Shown here: positions 23,866-32,905 of the stretch, one piece after another
Layout of the letters: each line of letters starts with the position of its first letter
Numbering within the stretch: the first letter of the stretch is position 1
From: Hyphomonadaceae bacterium UBA7672
GTDB lineage: Bacteria; Pseudomonadota; Alphaproteobacteria; Caulobacterales; Hyphomonadaceae
DNA length: 64,000 nucleotides
Assembly (NCBI GenBank): GCA_002483135.1
Contig: DLHI01000019.1
Coordinates: 867-64,866 of the forward strand
Direction: 5' to 3'
The notes under the pieces: generated by a model
What the model was told of the DNA's origin: nothing
The model's database searches: none
The model's input: only the letters and a program-made list of their open reading frames with translations
Translations under genes and position numbers: made by a program

Positions 23866-26823
23866 ATGCAACGCGGTCCCTACGCCGCCCGTCTATTCCG
23901 CTCAGCCGCCTTGGGCGCGCTGATCGCTGCAGCCTCGCCCGCCATTGCGCAGATTGCTGACCAGACTTCCCCACAACCGGTAGAGACAACCCAACCGTCC
24001 GAAGCCGCCGAAGATGACGGTGACCGCGTCGTTATCACCGGCTCCCGCATTCCGCGCAACGCTTTCACCTCGACCGCACCGATCCAGGTAATCACGGCAG
24101 AAGCCTCAACGCTCGAGGGCCTCGTCGACACTGCGGAAATCCTGCAGGGCTCATCGATCGCGCAGGGGTCGACCCAGTTCAACAACACGTTCGGCAATTT
24201 CGTGATCGAGGGCGGTCCAGGCATCGCGTCCGTCTCGCTGCGCGGTCTTGGGGCCCAGCGTTCGCTGGTGCTGCTGAACGGCCAGCGCCCCGGCCCGGCC
24301 GGCGTTCGCGGACAGGTCGGCGCGTTCGATCTCAACGTGATCCCGGACTCGATCATCAGCCGCGTCGAGATCCTGAAGGACGGCGCCTCGTCCATCTACG
24401 GTTCGGACGCTGTCGCCGGCGTCGTGAACATCATCACGCGGTCTTCGGTCGACGCGCCGGAACTCAACATCCAGTACAACGCGACCGAACAAGGCGGCGG
24501 CAACACGCTGTCGATCAACGGCGCCATTGGCTTCGACTTTTTCGGCGGCCAGCTTATGCTCGCTGCGGAGTATGAAGACCGTGATCCGCTGAAATGGGGT
24601 GACCGCAAGAACCTCGCTTGCGCGCAGGACCTCGCCTACGACGCGACCACCGGCCAGCGTATCGACAGGATCGACCACTCGATCCTGCGGAACACCTCGC
24701 TGGGCAACTGCTCGACGGGCAACATCTATTTCAACACCGTCGTCGATGCCGTCAGCGGCCTGCGTTACATTCCCTCGCCAGACGGCGTCGTGGCTGGCCC
24801 CATCGCTGGCTATCGCCCGCGCGCCAACCGCACCTTCGCCAACTCGCCGACAGGGTACGCCTACTACGAGGACGTCCTCAATTCGCCAAAATTCCTCGAG
24901 GGCCATGCCATCTCGGCGGTGGAGCGCATGAGCCTCTATGGCCGCGCAGACTTCACGCTGTTCGACAGCGTCGACTGGATGACTGAAGCCGTGATCACGC
25001 GGCGCGAGCTGGACCACAAGGCGTGGCGTCAGTTCTTCCCGCAGATCGCCAGCGCCAACGGATACGACGTTCCGGGACCGTACACGGCGTCGGGCTTCGC
25101 CTCGACCATCATTCCGGGCCTTGGACCGACGCAGATCACACAGCCTGTCACCATATGGCCGGCCGACCTGCAGAACACGGTGGACTACTACTACGTCCGC
25201 AGCCAGCTGAGCGGCGACTTCGTTCTTCCGGGCTGGACCTGGACGTTGAACGCCTCGCACTCGCGCTCGGACGCCGAATACTCCGGCAACGAGATCATGA
25301 AGGAGACGGCTGGCGACTGGAACTTCGTGAGTCCGTCGGACGGCCTGTATCACGGCCCCGCCTACAACCCGTTCGACCCCGCCTTCCTGTCGGGTAACTG
25401 GTCGCAAGCGACCTATGACGTCCTGACTGCCGTGCCCGTCGGCACGACGACCTATGAGCAGACGACGGTTCAGGGCGTTCTCGCCGGCGATGTGTTCGAA
25501 CTGCCAGCCGGCCCGCTTGGCGTCGCCGTCGGCGCCGAATGGCGGACGTTCGAGATCGACGACACGCCCGACCCGCGCGAACAGCGCGACGAGTTCTGGA
25601 GCTCCAGCTCGGCGCAAATCACGCGCGGCAAGGACACGGTGGCGGAGGCCTTCGTCGAGGCCAACGTGCCGCTGCTGCGCGGCCTGCCGTTTATCGAAGA
25701 GCTGACGCTCGACGGTTCGGCGCGGATCTTTGACTACGACTCATACGGATCGGACAGCGTGTGGAAGGCCGGTCTCAACTGGCAGGTGATCCCATCGATC
25801 CGCATCCGCGGAACGCAGGGCACGTCCTACCGTGCGCCGGCGCTGTACGAGCTGTTTATCGGAAACCTTACCGGCTTCCAGATCCAGACGGCGATCGATC
25901 CCTGCATCGACTGGGGCAACTCCTCGAACGCCAATATCCAAGCCAACTGCGCAGCAGAGGGCATTCCGGCCAACTATACCGGCCTTGGCGGGTCCTCTGC
26001 CACCGTCATCACCGGCGGCGGCGCCGGCGTGCTGGATGCGGAAACATCGGAAGCCCGCACCCTCGGCTTCATCTGGACGCCTGACTTCCTCGATCTCAGC
26101 ATCGCCATCGACTACTTCGATATCGAGATCAACGATCAGGTCGCTCAGCTTGGGCCACTGGCGATCCTGCGCGGCTGCTATGGCGCGCCGGTTTATCCGA
26201 ACGCCTTCTGCGACCTGTTCGAGCGCAATGGCAACACGACCGTCGACGCCTATCACATCTCGACGATCAACGACTCGTACATCAACGTTAACAGCCAGAC
26301 GACGCGCGGAATCGACATCACGCTCCGCTATGAGCATGAGTTCGACTTCGGCGACCTGTCGATCGATCTCTCGGCCACGCACACGATGGAAGACGTCGTC
26401 AACCTGTTCGACCCGAACATCGCCTCGGGCTTCGAGACGAACGACTTCGGCGGAACGATCGGGGATCCGGAATGGGTGGCTGATGCGGCAATCCAGCTGC
26501 GTCAGGGCGACATGACCTATTCGTGGTTCGTCGACTATATCGGGCCGACGGACAACGAAGTGTTCTTCGACGACATACAACCGTACTTCGGCCTCAACTC
26601 GCGGATCATCAACTCGATCGATCCGTGGTTCTCGCACGACGTGTCGGTGCGTTGGCGCGATGACCATATGACCGTGACCGGCGGCATCTCGAACGTCTTC
26701 GACGCGCAGCCGCCCGTCATCTCGTTCGGCGGCGGACAACGCCTGCAGAACTACGCTCTGGCCGCCACGCAGTACGACCTGCGCGGCAGGACCTTCTTCG
26801 TTCGTCTTGGCTACGACTTCTAA
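23866..26823 (+). CDS. TonB-dependent outer-membrane receptor (paralogue 1)
   Basis: A 985-residue receptor. It has a signal peptide ending near ASPAIAQ, a TonB-box region just before DRVVITGSRIPRN, and a plug domain at about residues 55-180 with VSLRGLGAQRSLVLLNGQRP and VEILKDGASSIYGSDAVAGVVNIITR. The 22-strand-type barrel ends in the aromatic terminus FFVRLGYDF. It would import an unknown nutrient (metal chelate, glycan, peptide or other) with TonB-ExbBD energy. Two Cys-containing extracellular loops (for example DPCIDWGNSS and LRGCYGAPVYPNAFC) recur in the second receptor. The ATG follows GGAGAGATCCC. A hairpin lies after its stop. Confidence 0.92.
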   Translation: MQRGPYAARLFRSAALGALIAAASPAIAQIADQTSPQPVETTQPSEAAEDDGDRVVITGSRIPRNAFTSTAPIQVITAEASTLEGLVDTAEILQGSSIAQGSTQFNNTFGNFVIEGGPGIASVSLRGLGAQRSLVLLNGQRPGPAGVRGQVGAFDLNVIPDSIISRVEILKDGASSIYGSDAVAGVVNIITRSSVDAPELNIQYNATEQGGGNTLSINGAIGFDFFGGQLMLAAEYEDRDPLKWGDRKNLACAQDLAYDATTGQRIDRIDHSILRNTSLGNCSTGNIYFNTVVDAVSGLRYIPSPDGVVAGPIAGYRPRANRTFANSPTGYAYYEDVLNSPKFLEGHAISAVERMSLYGRADFTLFDSVDWMTEAVITRRELDHKAWRQFFPQIASANGYDVPGPYTASGFASTIIPGLGPTQITQPVTIWPADLQNTVDYYYVRSQLSGDFVLPGWTWTLNASHSRSDAEYSGNEIMKETAGDWNFVSPSDGLYHGPAYNPFDPAFLSGNWSQATYDVLTAVPVGTTTYEQTTVQGVLAGDVFELPAGPLGVAVGAEWRTFEIDDTPDPREQRDEFWSSSSAQITRGKDTVAEAFVEANVPLLRGLPFIEELTLDGSARIFDYDSYGSDSVWKAGLNWQVIPSIRIRGTQGTSYRAPALYELFIGNLTGFQIQTAIDPCIDWGNSSNANIQANCAAEGIPANYTGLGGSSATVITGGGAGVLDAETSEARTLGFIWTPDFLDLSIAIDYFDIEINDQVAQLGPLAILRGCYGAPVYPNAFCDLFERNGNTTVDAYHISTINDSYINVNSQTTRGIDITLRYEHEFDFGDLSIDLSATHTMEDVVNLFDPNIASGFETNDFGGTIGDPEWVADAAIQLRQGDMTYSWFVDYIGPTDNEVFFDDIQPYFGLNSRIINSIDPWFSHDVSVRWRDDHMTVTGGISNVFDAQPPVISFGGGQRLQNYALAATQYDLRGRTFFVRLGYDF

Positions 26824-26836
26824 AGACCGCCCCGGC

Positions 26837-26864
26837 GTGGAGGGATCTCCTGGGATCCCTCCAC
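26837..26864 (+). terminator. Hairpin after the first TonB receptor gene
   Basis: An 11-bp perfect stem, GTGGAGGGATC (26837-26847) pairing with 26854-26864, over a 6-nt loop, 14 bp after the stop. There is no T-run after it, so it may act as a factor-dependent or attenuating hairpin or protect mRNA ends. Confidence 0.5.
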
Positions 26865-27092
26865 CCCGACTTCCCCCAAGGCACTCCCATGCGTTCTCGA
26901 GATGCGGCGCCCTTTCCCTGGGCGTAATGATCTGTACGCGTCTACGATTTGACCACGCTTGCGCAGCCGTCACGCAATAATCATCCACATTCACGTCCGT
27001 CCCTGCATGGAACCGGGTCTTTAAGGGTTGACGACAGGCATGTGACCAATTTGTGTGCGTGCTAACGACTGTCAGCTCTCTGACGGGGCCCT

Positions 27093-27109
27093 CTGTGACG
27101 GCATCACAG
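27093..27109. promoter_or_regulatory. Perfect palindrome upstream of the second TonB receptor gene
   Basis: CTGTGA (27093-27098) and TCACAG (27104-27109) flank CGGCA, about 48 bp before the receptor ATG. The core GTGACGGCATCAC matches that of the palindrome before the first receptor with a one-base difference in spacing. The surrounding upstream sequences are otherwise not alike. Confidence 0.45.
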
Positions 27110-27157
27110 GCGCCCCTCGTGGCAGTCGGGTCAGGACAACAGGAGGGACTGTTTCAC

Positions 27158-30100
27158 ATGCGTCAGGGATCTTTGGCGGGTCGGCTTAGCCGGTCTGCGG
27201 CAGTAGGCGTTTTGGCGACCGTGGCGAGTTTCCCGGCGTTTGCCCAGGAAACCACCAGCCCGGCAACCGTCGAGACGACCCAGCCGGTCGAAGCACCTGC
27301 TGAGGAACGCGAAGACCGCGTCATCATTACCGGTTCTCGCCTGACCAGCAATTTCTCATCGGCCGCGCCGATGGACATCATCGTCGCTGACGATGCCGCG
27401 GTCGAAGGCATCAGCGACGTCGCTTCACTCCTCCGGTCCACAACCGTTGCCGCCGGCTCGTCGCAGATCACGGCCGTGACCTCGACCGCCTTCGTCGAAA
27501 ACGGCGGTGTCGGCGCTGAGACGATCTCGCTGCGCGGCCTGGGCGCGAACCGCACGCTGGTGCTTCTGGACGGCCGCCGCGCCGGTCCGGCCGGCACGCG
27601 CGGCTCGGTCGGCGCATTCGACTTCAACGTGTTGCCGCTGTCCGCGGTCGAACGCGTCGAGATCCTGAAGGACGGCGCGTCGTCGATCTACGGCTCGGAC
27701 GCCGTGGCCGGCGTCATCAACGTCATCACCAAGAAGGGTGACGGACTGGAGTTCGACATCTTCTCCTCGATGCCTATGGCCGGCGGCGGCGAAGAGTTCC
27801 GCGTCAACGGCTCGTGGGGCGAGACCTGGGGCGAAAACCTCCGCACCCGCCTGACGGTCGACTATTTCAACCAGAAGGAACTGTCGCGCGGCCAGCGTGA
27901 CTTCTTCTCGTGCGGCCAGCCTTACGTGTTCAACAACGACGGATCGCGCGCCGACCTGATCGACCCGCGCACCGGCACGCCGACCTGCTCGAGCGACCTG
28001 CTGTGGGGGCACATCTGGTTCTACGACTACACCCAGCCCGGCGCGATCTCGCGTCCGTGGCAGGCGCGTCCGCAGCTGATCCAGTACAACTACGGCAACG
28101 ACCTGCAGAATTACCTGCCCGTGGGCGGCCCCAACTCGAGCGGCTGGACCATCCCGGCCGGCTGGTTCCCCGTGGGCTACGGCGAACTTAACCGTCCCGG
28201 CGCAACGCCGGACCCGTTCTACCAGCCCAGCGCTCGCATGTCGGAAGCGGTGCTGAACTACCACCACCCGTACGTCGACGAAACTTCGCTCTCGCCCGAG
28301 ATCGAGCGCATGACGGTGATGGGAAGCGCCGAGTTCGATCTCAATGACTCGACCCAGATGTATGCCGAAGCGCTGCTCAATCGCCGCATGACCAAGGTCA
28401 ACGGCTATCGCCAATACTGGGCGTATCATGTTGTCTACGACTACGGCGGCGGCAGCTACTACGGTAACCCGCATGCCTACGAGCAGGGCTGGCGCGGCGA
28501 AGCGATTGGCCTCAGCCCGACCGCGATCACCAACCACTCCGACGACACCACGACCGTGGACTACATGCGCTTCGTCGGCGGCCTGCGCGGCGACATGCCG
28601 ATGCTGAGCGGCTGGCAGTATGATGTTGCGCTGCAGTTCTCGCGTTCGGATGGCGACTACAAGGAAGACTTCATCTGGGACGACGCCATCTCCGACCAGA
28701 ACTTCGCTGACGGCTCTTGCGTCGGCACGCTGACGTCGTACCGCGGCATACCGTGCATCGACGTCAACTGGTACACGCCGGAATTCCAGGCTGGACTGCC
28801 CACCCCGGCGGAACAGGCCTTCCTGTTCGGCACAGGCGTCGGTAACACGGTGTACGAACAGTTCTCGGCCGAAGCCTACATGACGGGCGACCTGTTTGCG
28901 CTGCCCGCCGGTAATGTCGGCGCGGTGCTCGGCGTGCTCTACCAGGAAGACTCGATCGACGACACGCCGTCGCAGGTCACGCAGGACGGCGCGGCATGGG
29001 GCTCCAGCCAGGCTGGACGCACCGTGGGCGAAGACACGACGTCCGCCATCTACGGCGAGCTTGGCCTTCCTCTGATGAGGAACGCACCGATGTTCGAGGA
29101 CCTGTCGCTTTCGCTGTCGGGCCGCTACACGGACGTGGACTCCTACGGTGCCGAGTCGACCTACAAGGCCGGCCTCAACTGGCAGATCACTCCGGAGTTC
29201 AGGTTCCGCGCGTCTCAGGGCACGTCCTTCCGCTCGCCTGCGCTGTTCGAGCTGTTCCTGGCCGGTGAAACCTCCTTCCTCGGCCAGCGCGCGATCGACC
29301 CGTGCGTGAACTGGGCTGCGAACCTGGCCAGCAACGCGATCTCGCAACGTATTGCAGACAACTGCGCGGCTGACGGCGTTCCCGGCACTCACAACGGCTC
29401 CGGTTCTTCGGCGCTGATTTCCTCGTCCGGCGGCTTCGGCGCGCTGGAAGCCGAAACATCAACGTCCCGCAACATCGGCCTGATCTGGACGCCGACCTTC
29501 GCCGACCTCCAGGTGTCGATCGACTATTTCGACATCGAAGTCGAAAACGAAGTGACCAAGCTTGGCGCCGCCAACATCATGCGTGGCTGCTATGACTCGC
29601 TGAATTTCGCGAACGAGCCTCTGTGCAGTCTGTTCAGCCGGAACCCGGCAGGCGGATCCACGGAGTACCTGATCACGGATGTGACGGACAACTTCCTCAA
29701 CATCTCGACGCAGCAGAACCGCGGCATCGACTTCGACGCCCTCTACAGGACGGGAACCCCGCTCGGCGACCTGACCCTGCAGCTGCAGGCGTCGAAGCAG
29801 CTCGAGGATGAAATCCAGCTCCTGCAGACCAGCGACCCGATCGACAACAACGGTCTGGCGGGCGACCCGGAGTGGGTGGCGAACTTCAACGCCTCGCTGG
29901 CTGTCGGAGACTTCGAGTTCTTCTACGGCCTGCGCTATGTGGGTGAGACGTCGAACGTCGAGCGCTACGGCAATGCAGCGCAGACCTACCAGTTCCAGAA
30001 CGTGCGCTACGTCCTGTCCACACCCGATGTTGTCTATCACAATGTCTCGGTCGGGATTGAGCCGGATGACGGTCTGCTCGTGCGGCTCGGCGTTTCGAAC

Positions 30101-30232
30101 CTGCTGGACGAAGCGCCGCCGCTCGTGACCGCCCTGTCGGGCGAGTTCTCGACAGTCGGCAACGTGCCACTCTACTCGCAGTACGACTTCTATGGTCGAA
30201 CGGTGTTCCTGAACATCACCAAGCAGTTCTAG
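27158..30232 (+). CDS. TonB-dependent outer-membrane receptor (paralogue 2)
   Basis: A 1024-residue receptor paralogous to the preceding one. It has a signal peptide (SRSAAVGVLATVASFPAFAQ), then ETTQPVEAP and DRVIITGSRL. The plug repeats ISLRGLGANRTLVLLDGRRAGPAG and VEILKDGASSIYGSDAVAG, and the barrel ends in VFLNITKQF. Shared loop motifs include AIDPCVNW, IMRGCYDS and FSLF-type Cys loops. The frame opens at 27053, but the ATG at 27158 lies 10 bp after AGGAGGGA and at the signal peptide, so it was chosen. A strong terminator follows. The substrate is unknown; the duplication suggests related but distinct ligands. Confidence 0.92.
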   Translation: MRQGSLAGRLSRSAAVGVLATVASFPAFAQETTSPATVETTQPVEAPAEEREDRVIITGSRLTSNFSSAAPMDIIVADDAAVEGISDVASLLRSTTVAAGSSQITAVTSTAFVENGGVGAETISLRGLGANRTLVLLDGRRAGPAGTRGSVGAFDFNVLPLSAVERVEILKDGASSIYGSDAVAGVINVITKKGDGLEFDIFSSMPMAGGGEEFRVNGSWGETWGENLRTRLTVDYFNQKELSRGQRDFFSCGQPYVFNNDGSRADLIDPRTGTPTCSSDLLWGHIWFYDYTQPGAISRPWQARPQLIQYNYGNDLQNYLPVGGPNSSGWTIPAGWFPVGYGELNRPGATPDPFYQPSARMSEAVLNYHHPYVDETSLSPEIERMTVMGSAEFDLNDSTQMYAEALLNRRMTKVNGYRQYWAYHVVYDYGGGSYYGNPHAYEQGWRGEAIGLSPTAITNHSDDTTTVDYMRFVGGLRGDMPMLSGWQYDVALQFSRSDGDYKEDFIWDDAISDQNFADGSCVGTLTSYRGIPCIDVNWYTPEFQAGLPTPAEQAFLFGTGVGNTVYEQFSAEAYMTGDLFALPAGNVGAVLGVLYQEDSIDDTPSQVTQDGAAWGSSQAGRTVGEDTTSAIYGELGLPLMRNAPMFEDLSLSLSGRYTDVDSYGAESTYKAGLNWQITPEFRFRASQGTSFRSPALFELFLAGETSFLGQRAIDPCVNWAANLASNAISQRIADNCAADGVPGTHNGSGSSALISSSGGFGALEAETSTSRNIGLIWTPTFADLQVSIDYFDIEVENEVTKLGAANIMRGCYDSLNFANEPLCSLFSRNPAGGSTEYLITDVTDNFLNISTQQNRGIDFDALYRTGTPLGDLTLQLQASKQLEDEIQLLQTSDPIDNNGLAGDPEWVANFNASLAVGDFEFFYGLRYVGETSNVERYGNAAQTYQFQNVRYVLSTPDVVYHNVSVGIEPDDGLLVRLGVSNLLDEAPPLVTALSGEFSTVGNVPLYSQYDFYGRTVFLNITKQF

Positions 30233-30274
30233 TCGGTTTCCTGGTACGCATTCTGAAGCGCATCAGGGGTCAGG

Positions 30275-30311
30275 AGCGGGCGGCGGAGACAATCCGCCGC
30301 CCGCTTTATTT
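30275..30311 (+). terminator. Rho-independent terminator after the second TonB receptor gene
   Basis: A perfect 13-bp GC-rich stem (30275-30287 with 30293-30305), a 5-nt loop GACAA, and then TTTATTT. It is one of the best terminators in the window. Confidence 0.9.
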
Positions 30312-30370
30312 CTGGAGTTGACGACAGGCCGGGGATAGCTTGCCCGGCATTGAAGTCCGGAGGGTTTGCA

Positions 30371-31156
30371 GTGCCGCGCATCACGATGATGAAGGACAAC
30401 CTGAACGAGCGTAACGCAGAGTTCTCGCAGGTTCCTCTGACGCAGCCTGTCTTCCTGAACTCGGTCCCGAAGGCCGGCACACATCTCATCCGCAACATCA
30501 TGCGGATGTTTGTGCCGGTGGAACAGCAGTATCACGCCACCTTCATCCAACACCCCATCCTTCGCCAGCACGGCGTGCCGGCGTTCGATCCGCGGCGGCC
30601 GATGCTGAGCTGGGGCCACCTGCTCTATTCCGACGATGCCGCGATGCTGCTGCGGACAGCGCGAACGGTGCTGATGGTGCGCGATCCTTATGACTGGGTG
30701 CTGGCGCGCGCGCGGTTCTTCATGTCGGAGAATTTCGACGGCATGACAAACCACCTGAAGGGAGGGCGGATCGAGACCAGCGACCTGCTGAACCTGATGA
30801 TCTTCGGCATCCACGACAAGGCGCCGGGGATGGAGGAAATATTCCGCCACAACGCAGTCTGCTGGCTGGGCACTAAGGCCTACGTGATCCGCTATGAGGA
30901 CATGGTCAAACACCTCAAACAGATCGAGTCGCGGCAGGCAGAACTCTATTTCGCTGGGCTGTTCGATGCATGCGGGATCGATATGCCTGCGGATTGGCGG
31001 ACACGCGTTGCGATCGGCGCCGACCGCAAGCAGAGCGCAACGGCGCGCGAGAATCTCGACGGCGCAACCGACCTGCCGGATGAACTGCCCGACACCCAGA
31101 AAAAGCTGGTCGACTATGCTGCGCCGGGCTTGCGCGCCCTGCTCGGTTATGCCTGA
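30371..31156 (+). CDS. Sulfotransferase-like protein
   Basis: A 261-residue protein with the two PAPS-binding elements of cytosolic-type sulfotransferases: FLNSVPKAGTHLIRN (5'-phosphosulfate loop, PKxGTxxL) at about residues 31-45, and VLMVRDPYDWVLARARFF (3'-phosphate loop, RDPxDxxxSxxxF-like, here with Ala in place of Ser) at about 100-117. Family members transfer sulfuryl groups to small molecules or glycans; the substrate is unknown. The frame opens at a TTG (30350), but the GTG at 30371 follows CGGAGGGTTTGCA, a good ribosome site, so it was chosen. It stands alone after the receptor terminator. Confidence 0.82.
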   Translation: MPRITMMKDNLNERNAEFSQVPLTQPVFLNSVPKAGTHLIRNIMRMFVPVEQQYHATFIQHPILRQHGVPAFDPRRPMLSWGHLLYSDDAAMLLRTARTVLMVRDPYDWVLARARFFMSENFDGMTNHLKGGRIETSDLLNLMIFGIHDKAPGMEEIFRHNAVCWLGTKAYVIRYEDMVKHLKQIESRQAELYFAGLFDACGIDMPADWRTRVAIGADRKQSATARENLDGATDLPDELPDTQKKLVDYAAPGLRALLGYA

Positions 31157-31162
31157 CCACGT

Positions 31163-31492
31163 CTAGCGTGACGGGCCATAGGGCTCGCAGGCAAGGCCGT
31201 CATCGTCGGCATCCAGCGAAGGGCGATAGCCGGGCTCGCCGCGGCGGATGTTGGCGCGGCCTTCCTGGAAGGCTTCGCGGCATGAGGCGTAGTAGGTTTG
31301 CCGAAGGCTAAGCGCCCCGAGCGCAGACGGCTCGTCCGGCGGGCCGAGACTGTCGACGACCACGAACGCGCTCATCCCGGCGACGGCGCCAAACAGCATG
31401 TACATCGCGACACGCCCGCTCTCTCGCAGCTGCCGTCGCAAGCGATAGCGCGCTGTCTGGCGCGGCCTGCCGAGATTTGGATGACCCGCCAC
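31163..31492 (-). CDS. Excalibur calcium-binding-domain membrane protein
   Basis: A 109-residue protein with a basic N-terminus, one membrane helix at about residues 28-48 (AMYMLFGAVAGMSAFVVVDSL) and a C-terminal Excalibur domain: YYASCREAFQEG, then GYRPSLDADDDGLACEPYG, the DxDxDGxACE loop with its two conserved cysteines. The domain should face the periplasm and bind calcium. Start is GTG at 31490-31492, 3 bp after the stop of the upstream gene, so the two are co-transcribed. It is convergent with the sulfotransferase gene. Confidence 0.85.
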   Translation of the reverse strand: MAGHPNLGRPRQTARYRLRRQLRESGRVAMYMLFGAVAGMSAFVVVDSLGPPDEPSALGALSLRQTYYASCREAFQEGRANIRRGEPGYRPSLDADDDGLACEPYGPSR

Positions 31493-31495
31493 GGT

Positions 31496-31897
31496 CTAGA
31501 TCTTGATATACTGGCCGACGACACCGCGGGCCTTGTCGATCCATTCCGGGGGAACGATTGATGGATCGAGTGCGTAGGCGACGCCGCCCGCGATGATCAT
31601 GACCAGCAGCAACTGAAAGAAGAGCCCGCCGCCCTTGCGCTCAGACTTCTCGCCCGGGCGTTTGTAGTTCCTGGTCGACTTGCCGCCGGCAAGCAGCGAT
31701 GTGGTGTGCTGCGCCATCGCCAGACGCTCGGCCTTGGCTGCACGCTCATCTTCGCTGTCGCGCTTCACCGCCTTGCGCGGCTTGGGCGGCTTGGGCGGCT
31801 TCTTCATGTCGGCTGACGTGGACTTGAACTGCGCACGCAGATCCGCAATGCGAGTCTGGCTTCCCGGCCCTTCCAACCGATTGCGTGTCTGCTGCAT
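31496..31897 (-). CDS. Single-pass membrane protein with basic proline/lysine-rich N-terminus
   Basis: A 133-residue protein. A basic cytosolic region has the repetitive KKPPKPPKPRKAVKRD at about 32-47 and a helical segment ERAAKAERLAMAQHTTSLLAG, followed by one membrane helix at about 94-112 (FFQLLLVMIIAGGVAYAL) and a short periplasmic tail. No family was recognised. The ATG at 31895-31897 follows GGGGCAAGAG; the frame extends 29 codons further up without support. It is paired with the Excalibur gene and lies about 100 bp from era. Confidence 0.6.
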   Translation of the reverse strand: MQQTRNRLEGPGSQTRIADLRAQFKSTSADMKKPPKPPKPRKAVKRDSEDERAAKAERLAMAQHTTSLLAGGKSTRNYKRPGEKSERKGGGLFFQLLLVMIIAGGVAYALDPSIVPPEWIDKARGVVGQYIKI

Positions 31898-31996
31898 CTC
31901 TTGCCCCAAGGCGCGCTGCAGACATTGCTTAGTGTAAATTAGATAAGGCCGGCTCGAGTGGAACCCGCAAATTGCGGCGACCAATGAAAGGCGCTG

Positions 31997-32905
31997 TTAA
32001 GCGTCGAAGTCGAGGCCGATCGCGGTGAAGCGTTCGCGGTTGTCCTGCCAGCGTTCGGACACCTTCACGCGCAGGAAAAGGTGAACCGGCGTACCGAGAA
32101 TTTCGGTCAGCTCTTTGCGCGCGGCCGTGCCGATCTCCTTGATGGTTTGCCCGCCCTTGCCCAGCACGATCGAGCGGTGGCCCTCGCGAGAGACATGGAT
32201 CAGCTGGCCGATCTTTATGCCACCCTTGCCGATTTTCTCCCACGTCTCCGTCTCGACGGTGAGCTGGTAGGGGATTTCCTGGTGAAGACGCAGCATCAGC
32301 TTTTCGCGCGTCACCTCGGCAGCGAGCATGCGGACCGGTATGTCGGCCGACTGGTCTTCCGGGAAAAGGTACGGACCTTCAGGCATTCGCGCCGCGATCA
32401 TATCGGCCAGCTGATCCACGCCATCGCCCTTGAGGCCGGAAATCATCACCACGTCCGAATAAACGCCGGTGTCGAACAGGGCCTGAGTCGCGGCCAGCAG
32501 GCCGCTGCGCTCCACAAGATCGATCTTGTTGAGCGCAAGGATCGCCTTCGGGCCAAGCTCCTTGAGACGTGCGATGATCGCCTCGTCCTCGGCCTTGTCG
32601 CCCTGCCCGGTCCAATGACGCGCATCGACGAGATGCACCGTTGCATCAGCATCGCCCGCGCCTTCCCACGCCGACTTCACCATCGCCCGATCGAGCCTGC
32701 GCTTGGGCGCGAAGATGCCGGGCGTGTCGACGAGAACGACCTGGGACTGACCGCGCATCATGACGCCGCGAATGGGAAAGCGGGTCGTCTGTACCTTGTG
32801 CGTGACGATGGAGACCTTGGAGCCTACCAGCCGGTTGACCAGTGTGGACTTGCCCGCGTTCGGCGCGCCGATGATGGCGACAAATCCCGCGCGTGTGGCG
32901 GTCAT
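31997..32905 (-). CDS. era: GTPase Era
   Basis: Era is an essential GTPase that binds the 3' end of 16S rRNA during 30S assembly. The 302-residue protein shows G1 GAPNAGKSTLVN, G3 VDTPGIFAP, G4 ALNKIDLV and G5 ISGLKGDG, then the C-terminal KH domain with IGKGGIKIGQL and LGKGGQTIKEIG. Length is normal. Its ATG overlaps the rnc stop as ATGA, making it the last gene of the rsh-pyrE-pdxJ-acpS-rnc-era operon. Confidence 0.98.
   Translation of the reverse strand: MTATRAGFVAIIGAPNAGKSTLVNRLVGSKVSIVTHKVQTTRFPIRGVMMRGQSQVVLVDTPGIFAPKRRLDRAMVKSAWEGAGDADATVHLVDARHWTGQGDKAEDEAIIARLKELGPKAILALNKIDLVERSGLLAATQALFDTGVYSDVVMISGLKGDGVDQLADMIAARMPEGPYLFPEDQSADIPVRMLAAEVTREKLMLRLHQEIPYQLTVETETWEKIGKGGIKIGQLIHVSREGHRSIVLGKGGQTIKEIGTAARKELTEILGTPVHLFLRVKVSERWQDNRERFTAIGLDFDA

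Larger units (their letters stand above)
26824..27157. other. Intergenic region between the two TonB receptor genes
   Basis: 334 bp without a convincing gene. It holds the hairpin at 26837-26864, a TTGACG at 27028-27033 that could be a -35 element (no good -10 follows at 17 bp), the palindrome at 27093-27109, and the ribosome binding site AGGAGGGA near 27141-27148. Confidence 0.6.

Noticed and set aside
22362..25617. Long minus-strand frames (427 and 488 codons) opposite the methyltransferase and first receptor genes
   Set aside because: Same GC-driven antisense effect; the plus-strand genes have clear family motifs.
27093..27109. CRP/FNR binding site before the second TonB receptor
   Set aside because: The arms TGTGA and TCACA match a CRP half-site, but the spacer is five bases, not six, and the paired site before the first receptor does not have the CRP arms. 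It is better seen as a separate operator candidate.
27425..29392. Minus-strand open frame of 655 codons opposite the second TonB receptor
   Set aside because: It is an antisense shadow: high GC at third positions of the real gene leaves the opposite frame open. The composition (Arg, Val, His rich) and lack of motifs are not protein-like.
27027..30329. Shared 13-mer GTTGACGACAGGC before the second receptor (27027-27039) and before the sulfotransferase gene (30317-30329)
   Set aside because: A repeated 13-mer is expected by chance several times in 64 kb, and most of it is a -35-like TTGACG. Distances to the starts differ (119 and 42 bp).
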